Shown one piece after another: positions 6,824 to 14,666 of a stretch of DNA of 22,674 bases (its first letter is position 1; every line of letters begins with the position of its first letter). Both the position numbers and the translations under genes were made by a program. Location: the NCBI GenBank assembly GCA_964412235.1, contig CAYPNT010000045.1, positions 1 through 22,674 on the forward strand, written 5' to 3'. The notes beneath the pieces were generated by a model. The model was given only the letters and a program-made list of their open reading frames with translations, made no database searches and was not told the DNA's origin. Source of the DNA: JAYZQT01 sp964412235. GTDB taxonomy: Bacteria; Pseudomonadota; Alphaproteobacteria; MPNO01; UBA830.

Positions 6824-8989
6824 ATGACGCTTCCTAACGGAATTTACCCGAGCACTTGCTGGGAATGCAGTACCCGGTGTGGTTCTCTTGTGACAATAGA
6901 AAATGGCGACGTAACGAAGATTGCCCCCAATAAGGACCACCCAGGATCGAAAGGCGCATTCTGTGTAAAAGGCATCCGCGGACTAACGGAGTTAACGTAC
7001 GGAAAAACTCGGATACGGCAACCTTTGATACGAGCCGGAAAACGGGGATCTGGAGAATGGAACGAGGTTTCCTGGGATTACGCGCTAAACGAGATTGCGA
7101 ACGGTCTCCTCGCTGTACGGAGGGAACATGGCCCGCTTTCTTTAGTTGGAGCCGTTTCTAGTGCCTTTTTTAGTAGAGGTGCAATGGTTGCCCTTCTCAT
7201 GCGCGCTCTCGGTTCACCCAACTGGATGATGAACCAAGATCTGTGCGGAGGCTGTCGCGCCCTCTCCGACAAAGTAACCGGACTTAGTATCGTCGGTGGT
7301 GAGGATATAGAAAATACTAATTGCGCGCTTGTAGTGGGTCGTAATCCTTCCGCGGCAGACCCCGTGCAATGGATGGCGTTGAAGAAAGCTAAGACGCGTG
7401 GTGCCAAAATAATCGTCATCGATCCCGCTGAAACACCAGCAGCAAAGATCGCTGATATCTGGTTACGTCCTCATACGGGAACTGATGCCGCACTGGCATT
7501 AGCGTTCACCCACGTGATAATAGAAGAAGGTCTCCACAACAAAGAATTTATTAACGCGTGGACAACCGGCTTCGATAAATTAGCATCCCGTGCAAGTAAA
7601 TACCCTCCTGAACATGCGTCCCAAATTACAGGCGTGCGTGTCGATAAGATCATCAATGCCGCCCGTGCGTACGCAGATGGGCCCTCGTGTTTCGTTTCCG
7701 GTCATGGAATTGATGCGTTCTCGAACGGCGTACAGACCTTTCGGGGGTTTCATTGTTTGGTGGCTATTACGGGGAACGTCGATCGCACCGGCGGCAACAT
7801 AAGAGTAAAAAAACCCAATGGGTTCAAAAACTACATAGATATCCTGCACGACCCAGCGTTCGCCCTGTCCACCGAAGTCGGTAGCAAAACGCTTGGAGCC
7901 AACCAGTTTCCACTCTGGGCGGGCCCTGGGGGCTGGCAAACCTCCGCTCATAACCCAACTGTATTGAAGGCAATTCTTACGGGTAAGCCTTATCCCGTCC
8001 GAGCCATGTTTGTATCCGGTGTAAATATTGCCGTGACCTATCCCGACACAACGAAGGTCTTGGCGGCACTGAAATCTCTCGGTTTTCTGGCCGTTGCCAC
8101 ACACAACATGACGCCGACTGCGGAATTCGCAGACGTCGTCTTACCAAAAACAACAGGCTTAGAAGAAGAGGAAATCTCTTTAGATCCGTCTGCACAGATT
8201 GTTTCCTATACAAACCCTGTCAAGGCCCCAGAAGGGGCGGCAAAATCTGATTTTGAATTTGTCACGGAGCTGGCGCGCATACTCGAGGCAAAGGGACTTA
8301 AAACCCAAAGGTTTTTTCCTTGGAAAACAAAGGTGGAATTTAATAACTACCTGTTAGGAACCGAAATAGATCGTACGTCTCTGAAGAAGAAAGGTTGGGC
8401 GGGCTTCAAATACAAAATGGGCAACTTTGATGATCCTCCAATTCGCACGCCGTCGGGAAAGATTGAATTATTCTCCAACTTGCTACAACAAGTGGGCGTT
8501 GATCCATTGCCAGACTTTAAGTTGCCGGCAAGGGAAAGGGCCAGTCAAGAAATCAAAAGCGGGTATCCAATGACCTTAATTACGGGTGCCAGGGAAAAAA
8601 CATACCATCATTCACGGTATCGTGATCAAGCATGGGCACGTAAAGTTTCGCCGTACCCAGTAATACAGGTTAATCCGGATGATGCTAAATCGCTAAATCT
8701 TTCAAATAATGACTGGATTGAATTAGAAACGCCGGGCACGGAAACAGCATGTAAGTTGAAGGTTAATATAACGAAGGAAACTGATACGGGAACGGTCCGA
8801 ACTGGAATGGGTTGGTGGCTCCCAGAGGCTAAAGGCCCCGAGCGTGCAATAATGGAAATAAATATAAACGTCGCCTTGTCATATGAAGGCACATGGGATC
8901 CAGTTACCGGATCGGCTGATACAAGGGGCGTGCCTTGCAGGATCAATCGGATACCACGAACCGAAGCGCCTATGAGAGATACGGCTTGA
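6824..8989 (+). CDS. Molybdopterin oxidoreductase, DMSO-reductase superfamily, apparently single-subunit
   Basis: 721 residues. The N-terminus has a [4Fe-4S] site formed by C12, C15, C19 and C47 (CWECSTRC then AFCVKG), followed by the molybdopterin domain and a C-terminal molydopterin dinucleotide-binding domain from about residue 580 (TLITGAREKTYHHSR). The likely metal-ligand region is NQDLCGGCRAL, suggesting a cysteine ligand. There is no twin-arginine signal, so it is predicted cytoplasmic, and no iron-sulfur or membrane-anchor partner gene is adjacent. That arrangement resembles stand-alone members such as acetylene hydratase and pyrogallol transhydroxylase rather than respiratory reductases (comparison of layout, not proof). 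The stop overlaps the next gene's likely start as TTGA. Confidence 0.9.
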   Translation: MTLPNGIYPSTCWECSTRCGSLVTIENGDVTKIAPNKDHPGSKGAFCVKGIRGLTELTYGKTRIRQPLIRAGKRGSGEWNEVSWDYALNEIANGLLAVRREHGPLSLVGAVSSAFFSRGAMVALLMRALGSPNWMMNQDLCGGCRALSDKVTGLSIVGGEDIENTNCALVVGRNPSAADPVQWMALKKAKTRGAKIIVIDPAETPAAKIADIWLRPHTGTDAALALAFTHVIIEEGLHNKEFINAWTTGFDKLASRASKYPPEHASQITGVRVDKIINAARAYADGPSCFVSGHGIDAFSNGVQTFRGFHCLVAITGNVDRTGGNIRVKKPNGFKNYIDILHDPAFALSTEVGSKTLGANQFPLWAGPGGWQTSAHNPTVLKAILTGKPYPVRAMFVSGVNIAVTYPDTTKVLAALKSLGFLAVATHNMTPTAEFADVVLPKTTGLEEEEISLDPSAQIVSYTNPVKAPEGAAKSDFEFVTELARILEAKGLKTQRFFPWKTKVEFNNYLLGTEIDRTSLKKKGWAGFKYKMGNFDDPPIRTPSGKIELFSNLLQQVGVDPLPDFKLPARERASQEIKSGYPMTLITGAREKTYHHSRYRDQAWARKVSPYPVIQVNPDDAKSLNLSNNDWIELETPGTETACKLKVNITKETDTGTVRTGMGWWLPEAKGPERAIMEININVALSYEGTWDPVTGSADTRGVPCRINRIPRTEAPMRDTA

Positions 8990-9453
8990 AAGTCCAAGAA
9001 AAACTCGAACAAATGGGGCTGACCCTGCCCGATGCTTTTGTGTACCCGAAAGCCAATAGGAGGGGCTGTGTGCCTACGGGAGGGCTGGTTTACACTTCGG
9101 GGCACCCTCCACCGGAAAACTTTGGTGTAAAAATAACGGGAAAAGTGGGCGGAAACGTTACTGAAGAAGAGGCGTACGCATCGGCACGAGCAACCGCTCT
9201 CAGTTTGCTCGCCTCTCTAGAAAACGAACTTGGTTCACTAGAGAGGATCACACAAGTGGTAAAGGTCTTCGGAATGGTCAATTCAGCGCCGGGTTTTGAT
9301 CGCCAGTTCGCTGTAATTGATGGCGCGTCTGACCTCTTCTACGAAGTTTTTGGGCCCCAAATCGGCCAACACGCTCGCTCCGCCGTTGGTATGTTCGAAC
9401 TACCAAGACAATTTTGCATGGAAATCGAAGGGGTCTTTGAAATAAAAAAGTAA
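8986..9453 (+). CDS. RidA/YjgF-family protein (about 155 residues)
   Basis: Member of the longer Rid group with N-terminal helix (QEKLEQMGLTLP), the strand GGLVYTSGHPPP, a KGxVG-like segment (TGKVGGNVTEEEAY), RITQVVKVFGMVNSAPGF, and the conserved tail GQHARSAVGMFELP ending MEIEGVFEI. The Arg and Glu that bind a carboxylate and activate water in deaminating Rid proteins are retained (HARS, MEIE). The chosen TTG start at 8986 overlaps the upstream TGA as TTGA and has GAGAGA six bases before it; TTG at 8935 or ATG at 9013 are alternatives. Probably hydrolyses an enamine/imine or protects the molybdoenzyme pathway from one; substrate unknown. Confidence 0.85.
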   Translation: MKVQEKLEQMGLTLPDAFVYPKANRRGCVPTGGLVYTSGHPPPENFGVKITGKVGGNVTEEEAYASARATALSLLASLENELGSLERITQVVKVFGMVNSAPGFDRQFAVIDGASDLFYEVFGPQIGQHARSAVGMFELPRQFCMEIEGVFEIKK

Positions 9454-9598
9454 GTTGAGATTACACACACCTGTATCCAAGCATCCTAGATCAATTAAAC
9501 TTTGTTATTGCAGACAATCAAAATCGAGTTGAACAATAAAAGACCCACCGCTTGCTTGACTTGACGAGGGCGCTACCGCAAAAACTTCACAGAATGGC

Positions 9599-9609
9599 AT
9601 AAATAGTCA
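9599..9609 (+). promoter_or_regulatory. 11-base shared element, copy 1
   Basis: The 11-mer ATAAATAGTCA begins 35 bases before the ATG of the hydratase gene. The identical sequence occurs at 16089-16099 and 17972-17982, each upstream of a plus-strand pathway gene. It could be a regulator site or an AT-rich -10 region (TAAATA). No good -35 is seen at the right distance here. Confidence 0.4.
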
Positions 9610-9633
9610 GCACTAAGCTCTTAAGAGGCCCAA

Positions 9634-10428
9634 ATGGCGACAAAAAATCAGAAATCAATAACCGAGGCCGCGCGAAAGATTCGAAATGCCTGGAAACACG
9701 GTAAAACCATCAAACCCATCCGCGACACGCTAGCAAAGGGTGACCTAGACGCAGCCTATGCCGTGCAGAAAATAAACACTGACATATGGATAAAAGAAGG
9801 GCGGCGCGTTATTGGACGCAAAATAGGTTTGACTGCTAAAGCTGTCCAAACCCAGCTGGGCGTAGATCAACCTGACTATGGGATTATTTACGCGGATATG
9901 GCGGTCGTCGATGGTGACGAAATAGATTTTAAGGCCGTGTCTCAACCCAGGGCGGAGGCAGAAGTCGCGTTAGTCCTAGCGGACGATCTCAACAGCGACC
10001 AAATTACACTGCTGGATTTAATAGACGCCACCGCCTACGTACTACCCGCCATCGAAGTAGTAGGGAGCCGGATCGCAAAGTGGGATATTAGTATTCTCGA
10101 CACAATTGCGGACAACGCATCCTCCGGCATGATCGTCCTTGGCACCCGCCCTGTCTTGCTTGACGACATCGATCTTCGAATGTGTGGCATGGTGATGGAA
10201 AATAAAGGCGAACAGGTATCGGTTGGTGCTGGCGTCGCGTGCCTGGGAAATCCGCTTAATGCCGCAGTCTGGCTCGCGCGGAAAATGGTGGATGTTGGTA
10301 TGCCCCTAAAAACGGGGGACGTGATTATGACGGGCGCGCTGGGTCCAATGGCCCCTATAGGACCGGGTGAGGTTATTGAAGCTCGTATATCTGGGCTTGG
10401 AAGTGTACGGGCCGCCTTTTCCACATAA
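9634..10428 (+). CDS. mhpD: 2-oxopent-4-enoate (2-hydroxypenta-2,4-dienoate) hydratase
   Basis: 264 residues, matching MhpD-type enzymes along the whole length: GRRVIGRKIGLTAKAVQ, QLGVDQPDYGIIYADM, QPRAEAEVALVL (metal-binding glutamates), LPAIEVVGSRI, DTIADNASSGM, and LTGALGPM-like MTGALGPM. It adds water to 2-hydroxypenta-2,4-dienoate to give 4-hydroxy-2-oxovalerate, the third-last step of the meta-cleavage pathway. The ribosome-binding site AAGAGG lies six bases before the ATG and forms part of a 10-base palindrome (9618-9627). First gene of a four-gene unit (hydratase, dehydrogenase, aldolase, decarboxylase). It belongs to the same superfamily as the decarboxylase at 12444 but clearly has the hydratase pattern. 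Confidence 0.92.
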   Translation: MATKNQKSITEAARKIRNAWKHGKTIKPIRDTLAKGDLDAAYAVQKINTDIWIKEGRRVIGRKIGLTAKAVQTQLGVDQPDYGIIYADMAVVDGDEIDFKAVSQPRAEAEVALVLADDLNSDQITLLDLIDATAYVLPAIEVVGSRIAKWDISILDTIADNASSGMIVLGTRPVLLDDIDLRMCGMVMENKGEQVSVGAGVACLGNPLNAAVWLARKMVDVGMPLKTGDVIMTGALGPMAPIGPGEVIEARISGLGSVRAAFST

Positions 10429-10447
10429 GTTTGACAGAGGATAGTCG

Positions 10448-11378
10448 ATGGTAACCAAGGTGAAAGTGGCGATTGTCGGTTCTGGCAATATTGGAACTGA
10501 CCTAATGATCAAGATCAAGGAAACCTCTGAAACGATAGAAATGGGAGCCATGGTAGGGATCGACCCGGGGTCGGACGGCCTTGCAAGGGCAAAGAAAATG
10601 GGTATCCCGATAACCGATGGAGGACTTGAGGCGCTAACCCAAATGCCGGAGTGGGATCGCACTGGTATTAGACGCAACCTCGGCGGCCGCGCACAAAAAT
10701 AATGCAACCCTCTGTCAAAGAGACAAAAAAGTTATTGTCGACTTGACCCCCGCAGCAATTGGACCATACGTAGTTCCAGTCGTTAATATGGATGAACATT
10801 TGGACGCCACAAACATAAACATGGTCTCATGTGGCGGCCAGGCAACCATACCCATGGTTCACGCTGTCAATCGTATCGCTAAAGTCAAATATGCTGAGAT
10901 CGTCGCATCAATCTCCTCAAAATCTGCGGGACCAGGAACGCGTGCAAATATTGATGAATTTACTGAAACAACCTCGAAAGGGCTCGAGGTTGTGGGCGGC
11001 GCGGCACAAGGAAAGGCTATTATCGTCCTTAATCCTGCCGAACCCCCTCTCGTAATGCGCGATACCGTGTATACTTTATCGGACGCGGCCGATCAGGAGC
11101 AGATAACAAATTCGATCGAAAAAATGGTTTCAGAAGTACAAAGCTACGTTCCGGGGTATCGTTTAAAACAAGAGGTGCAATTTGAACGGTTTGGTTCCAA
11201 CAACAAATTACATATTCCTGGCCGGGGCGACTTCGAAGGGCTTAAATCTTCAATTTTTCTCGAAGTAGAAGGTGCGGGCCATTATTTGCCCACCTACGCC
11301 GGAAACCTAGACATAATGACTTCGGCGGCTCTCCGGACAGCCGAAAAGGTCATTGAACGACATACAGCTGTGAACTAG
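10448..11378 (+). pseudogene. mhpF: Acetaldehyde dehydrogenase (acylating), frameshifted
   Basis: Acylating acetaldehyde dehydrogenase (MhpF/DmpF type) converts the aldolase product acetaldehyde to acetyl-CoA with NAD+ and CoA. Residues before the break hold the NAD-binding loop VGSGNIGTDLM; the part after it holds the active-site cysteine (NMVSCGGQATIP), RANIDEFTETT, and KAIIVLNPAEPPL. Together they cover a full-length enzyme (about 310 residues), but the reading frame shifts near 10664: codons up to ACT (10661-10663) are in one frame, and GTA TTA GAC from 10665, encoding VLDATSAAAH, in another. The first frame ends at a TAA at 10700. Either a real inactivating indel or an assembly/sequencing error. 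GAGGA precedes the ATG. Confidence 0.88.
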
Positions 11379-11388
11379 AGCCACTAAA

Positions 11389-12450
11389 ATGAATATTGAT
11401 AAGGAAAAGAAGATATATGTGCAGGACGTCACGCTGCGCGACGGGATGCATGCGATCCGGCACCAATATGGTCTCGATCATATAAAAGCTATCTGCAAAG
11501 CACTGGATGATGCGAAGGTCACGTCCATTGAAGTCGCCCACGGAGACGGGCTTGCCGGTATGTCTTTTAATTACGGTTTCGCAAGGGAAACTGATCTAGA
11601 TTACATAGAGGCTGCCGCTAGTGTCTTGGAACACTCGTCACTGGCAACCCTACTTTTACCGGGAATAGGTACTGTGGAAGATCTGCGAGAAGCCTACGAA
11701 GCTGGAGCCCGATCTGTACGCGTAGCAACACACTGCACCGAGGCCGATATTTCCAAACAACACATTGAATACGCCAGAAAATTAGATATGGATGTGGCTG
11801 GATTTCTTATGATGGCCCACATGAACCCGCCAAAGCAACTAGCCGAACAAGCGCTACTGATGGAAGAATACGGTGCCCACTGCGTGTATGTCACGGATTC
11901 TGGTGGAGCTTTGTTAATGGAGGACGTCGAAGCACGTTTTAAAGCGTTTAACGAGGTTCTAAAGCCAGAGACACAAACCGGGATACATGCTCATCACAAT
12001 TTATCATTTGGTGTGGCCAATTCTATTATCGCTTTGGAGAATGGAGCGACGCGCGTCGACGCATCACTTGCCGGTATGGGTGCGGGCGCTGGAAATGCTC
12101 CCCTTGAAATTTTCATCGCTGTGGCAGACCGTTTGGGCCTCAACCACGGTTGTGATCTTTTTAAATTGATGGACGCTGCGGAAGAATTGGTCCGACCCTT
12201 ACAAGATCGGCCCGTTAGAGTAGATCGCGAGACGCTTTCACTTGGTTATGCCGGAGTTTATTCAAGTTTTCTTCGTCACGCGGAAACAGCCTCCGAAACA
12301 TATGGAATAGACACGCGAGATATACTTCTCGAACTTGGTAAACGACGAATGGTCGGCGGACAAGAAGACATGATCGTGGATGTGGCGCTAGACATGGTTA
12401 AGGAACGTCAACCCCCCCCAATTCCGAGTAGGGAGACCAAAGGATGTTAG
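11389..12450 (+). CDS. mhpE: 4-hydroxy-2-oxovalerate aldolase
   Basis: 353 residues of the DmpG/MhpE family, a TIM-barrel Mn-dependent aldolase that splits 4-hydroxy-2-oxopentanoate into pyruvate and acetaldehyde and normally channels the latter to a bound acylating dehydrogenase. Catalytic and metal residues are at family positions: R17 and D18 (VTLRDGMHAIRHQ, with H21), and H200 and H202 (IHAHHNLS). The C-terminal communication domain that contacts the dehydrogenase is present. It starts 10 bases after the dehydrogenase stop and its own stop overlaps the next start (ATGTTAG). The enzyme itself appears intact even though its usual partner gene is frameshifted. Confidence 0.95.
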   Translation: MNIDKEKKIYVQDVTLRDGMHAIRHQYGLDHIKAICKALDDAKVTSIEVAHGDGLAGMSFNYGFARETDLDYIEAAASVLEHSSLATLLLPGIGTVEDLREAYEAGARSVRVATHCTEADISKQHIEYARKLDMDVAGFLMMAHMNPPKQLAEQALLMEEYGAHCVYVTDSGGALLMEDVEARFKAFNEVLKPETQTGIHAHHNLSFGVANSIIALENGATRVDASLAGMGAGAGNAPLEIFIAVADRLGLNHGCDLFKLMDAAEELVRPLQDRPVRVDRETLSLGYAGVYSSFLRHAETASETYGIDTRDILLELGKRRMVGGQEDMIVDVALDMVKERQPPPIPSRETKGC

Positions 12451-13211
12451 AAATCAATAAGTGGGCAAAAAAGCTTGACGACGCAGCATTCAAGGCCCGT
12501 GCGACACGACAACTCTCGGACACAGTCTCTTATTCACTGCGCGACGCGTATGACATCCAAGCTGCTTCTATCCAGCGTAGGCTCGACCGCGGTGAAATTC
12601 GAAACGGGATGAAAATGGGCTTCACCAGCCGCGCTAAAATGATCCAGATGGGCCTCAACGATATGATTTGGGGCCGGCTTACGGACCAAATGCTCGTCGA
12701 AGATGGTGATACTATTTCCCTAAATAATTATGTGCACCCTAGGGTCGAACCGGAAATCGCGTTTCTTCTGAGAAGACCCTTGAGTTATCCTTGCACTGCC
12801 GCCGAAGCTCTATCTGCAGTAGACGGCGTTGCTCCAGCAATGGAGATTATTGACTCTCGTTACAAACGGTTCAAATTTTCGCTTGAAGACGTTGTCGCGG
12901 ATAATGCCTCGTCGTCCAGTATCATTGTGGGACCCTGGTGCCCGCCAGGTTCTAACTTGGATAACCTTGGAATGGTTCTGGAGTTTAACGGTCGACCCGT
13001 CCAGATTGGTTCCTCCGCGGCAATTTTGGGACATCCGGCCCGCTCGCTCGTGTCAGCCGCACGGCTTACTTCGGAATCAGGGGAACGGTTAGAAGCGAAC
13101 TGGATCGTAATGGCGGGTGGCGCCACAGCGGCCGAAGCATTAGTGCCGGGGATCAATGTCCGTAACACGGTAGAAGGTTTGGGCTCTGTCTCGTTCAACG
13201 TTAATAAATGA
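12444..13211 (+). CDS. dmpH: 4-oxalocrotonate decarboxylase
   Basis: 255 residues of the hydratase/decarboxylase superfamily. The pattern matches the decarboxylase (DmpH/XylI/NbaG) branch: FADAYDIQ-like RDAYDIQAAS, KMGFTSRAKMIQMG, HPRVEPEIAFLL (Mg-binding), PAMEIIDSRYKRFKFSLEDV, VADNASSS, and MAGGATAAEAL rather than the hydratase TGALGPM. It converts 4-oxalocrotonate to 2-oxopent-4-enoate, feeding the hydratase encoded in the same unit; the two normally form a complex. GGGAG lies before the ATG, which overlaps the aldolase stop. It ends only three bases from the convergent PdxA-like gene, with no terminator between. Confidence 0.92.
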   Translation: MLEINKWAKKLDDAAFKARATRQLSDTVSYSLRDAYDIQAASIQRRLDRGEIRNGMKMGFTSRAKMIQMGLNDMIWGRLTDQMLVEDGDTISLNNYVHPRVEPEIAFLLRRPLSYPCTAAEALSAVDGVAPAMEIIDSRYKRFKFSLEDVVADNASSSSIIVGPWCPPGSNLDNLGMVLEFNGRPVQIGSSAAILGHPARSLVSAARLTSESGERLEANWIVMAGGATAAEALVPGINVRNTVEGLGSVSFNVNK

Positions 13212-13214
13212 CTC

Positions 13215-14159
13215 CTAAATATTGGCAGTAACCCCAGCGATTTGCTTCAGGGTCCAAACCAAACCAGACGCGTCAGCTTTTCCTCGCCCTGCAATATCCA
13301 ATGCGCTGCCATGACCGACGGACGAAAACAATACTGGAGTGCCGATAGCAAACGCTGCGTTTCCAATCGCGTTTGACAATTTCGCGGGTATGTGGCCTTG
13401 ATCGTGATACATCACAACATACGCGTCGTAGCTTGAGCCTAAGTACATTGTGTCGGCTCCGATGGGACCGTGAACATCCATACCCCCATCCCGGGCTTTC
13501 TCTATTGCTGGAGTGATTATTTCGATTTCTTCTAAACCGAACATACCACCCTCACCCGCATGCGGATTAATGCCAGACACTGCTATTTTAGGTGAAGGGA
13601 TCAAGAGTTTTTTCAATGCAGAATTTGTAGCTTCGATCGCTCGCAATACTAAAGTTTTGTCCAAGGACTCCAAAACATCACGAAGACCAAGGTGGAGGGT
13701 AACGTGAGCAATACGAAAACGATCGGAAATCAACATCATGAACACTTCTTGCGGATTAGTACCGGTGCGTCGGGCAAGCCAAGAGGGATAACCATCAAAA
13801 TTTATTCCCGCCGCATTTATCGATGATTGGGTGTGGGGGCACGCTACTAACGCGTCTACTTTGTTGGTTTGCGCCAGATCAACAGCTTTGGCTGCGTACT
13901 CCAACGTCGCTCGTCCGCAACTCGCATCGCTTTCTCCAGGCGTAAGGAAGTTCACATTTATAGCTCCAACATCAACGACATTTTCGGGCGGCGATTTTCG
14001 TATTGTATGTGCGTACCGTGCGAGGACTTCGTAATCACCAACAATTATAGGGTCACATACCTCCTTCACTTCTCGATTTAAACAGGCCTTAATCGCAACC
14101 TCTGGCCCAATACCTGCAGGATCACCAATAGCAATCGCGATACTAGGTTTTTCGTTCAT
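13215..14159 (-). CDS. PdxA-family dehydrogenase, probable cis-dihydrodiol-carboxylate dehydrogenase
   Basis: 314 residues. The PdxA fold is clear (AIGDPAGIGPE; metal ligands H156 in HVTLHLGLRD, H200 in GINPHAGEGG, H252 in VMYHDQGH). In true 4-hydroxythreonine-phosphate dehydrogenases the phosphate site includes a GHTE motif and a lysine/histidine upstream; here these positions read GYPS and PHTQSS. Together with its place nine bases after the oxygenase beta subunit, this points to a diol dehydrogenase of the type seen in terephthalate degradation (TphB), which oxidises and decarboxylates a cis-diol of an aromatic acid with NAD+ (inference). It would restore aromaticity after ring dioxygenation. 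Confidence 0.88.
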   Translation of the reverse strand: MNEKPSIAIAIGDPAGIGPEVAIKACLNREVKEVCDPIIVGDYEVLARYAHTIRKSPPENVVDVGAINVNFLTPGESDASCGRATLEYAAKAVDLAQTNKVDALVACPHTQSSINAAGINFDGYPSWLARRTGTNPQEVFMMLISDRFRIAHVTLHLGLRDVLESLDKTLVLRAIEATNSALKKLLIPSPKIAVSGINPHAGEGGMFGLEEIEIITPAIEKARDGGMDVHGPIGADTMYLGSSYDAYVVMYHDQGHIPAKLSNAIGNAAFAIGTPVLFSSVGHGSALDIAGRGKADASGLVWTLKQIAGVTANI

Positions 14160-14168
14160 GGCTTAAAC

Positions 14169-14666
14169 CTACAAGGGAATAACAATAAGAGTATGTACCC
14201 GCACCGAATCACATACAACGATACGGCTCTTGAATTTAGGCACCCGACCAGTCACATCGATATCATCAATATATTTTCCGGAAGCAAATACTGACATTTC
14301 TCCTTCCTGCATCGTCCTTATGACTGCGAACGAAGTTTCAACGCGATAAATGTTGTCGTGTCGGTCGCGGATGCGAATACCAGAAAGTAAGTGCCGGTAT
14401 GAATGTGGTTCATAAACATTCGCCTCACGCAAAGCTTTAATACGGTCTTTGAGCATGCCTCGGCTGGAACATTCCATTACTCCTACTGATCTGCCCAACG
14501 CGTGGTTTTTGCGATTAATGATACGGTAGGTACAGGTTTCGGTGAAGTAATCGGGCCATTCTTCAAGACGATCATCATCAACCATATGAGCGTAATCGAC
14601 GACGAAATCTTCTATTATCTGGCGGGTTTCAGAATCGATTACGGAAACAGTATCTCCGTCCATCAT
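14169..14666 (-). CDS. Ring-hydroxylating oxygenase, small (beta) subunit
   Basis: 165 residues of the NTF2-like beta-subunit family (SnoaL-like fold), which supports the alpha subunit in an alpha3beta3 oxygenase. Typical features are an N-terminal helix (IIEDFVVDYAHMVDDDRLEEWPDYFTE), CTYRI, and YEPHSYRHLLSGIRI followed by the strand RVETSFAVIRT. Start ATG overlaps the alpha-subunit stop as TGATG, so the pair is translationally coupled. Length is close to the roughly 160 residues of NagH-, AntB- and AndAd-type subunits. Confidence 0.92.
   Translation of the reverse strand: MMDGDTVSVIDSETRQIIEDFVVDYAHMVDDDRLEEWPDYFTETCTYRIINRKNHALGRSVGVMECSSRGMLKDRIKALREANVYEPHSYRHLLSGIRIRDRHDNIYRVETSFAVIRTMQEGEMSVFASGKYIDDIDVTGRVPKFKSRIVVCDSVRVHTLIVIPL

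Noticed and set aside
9618..9627. Perfect palindrome CTCTTAAGAG as an operator
   Set aside because: Ten bases only, and the right half is the ribosome-binding site of the hydratase; chance is likely.
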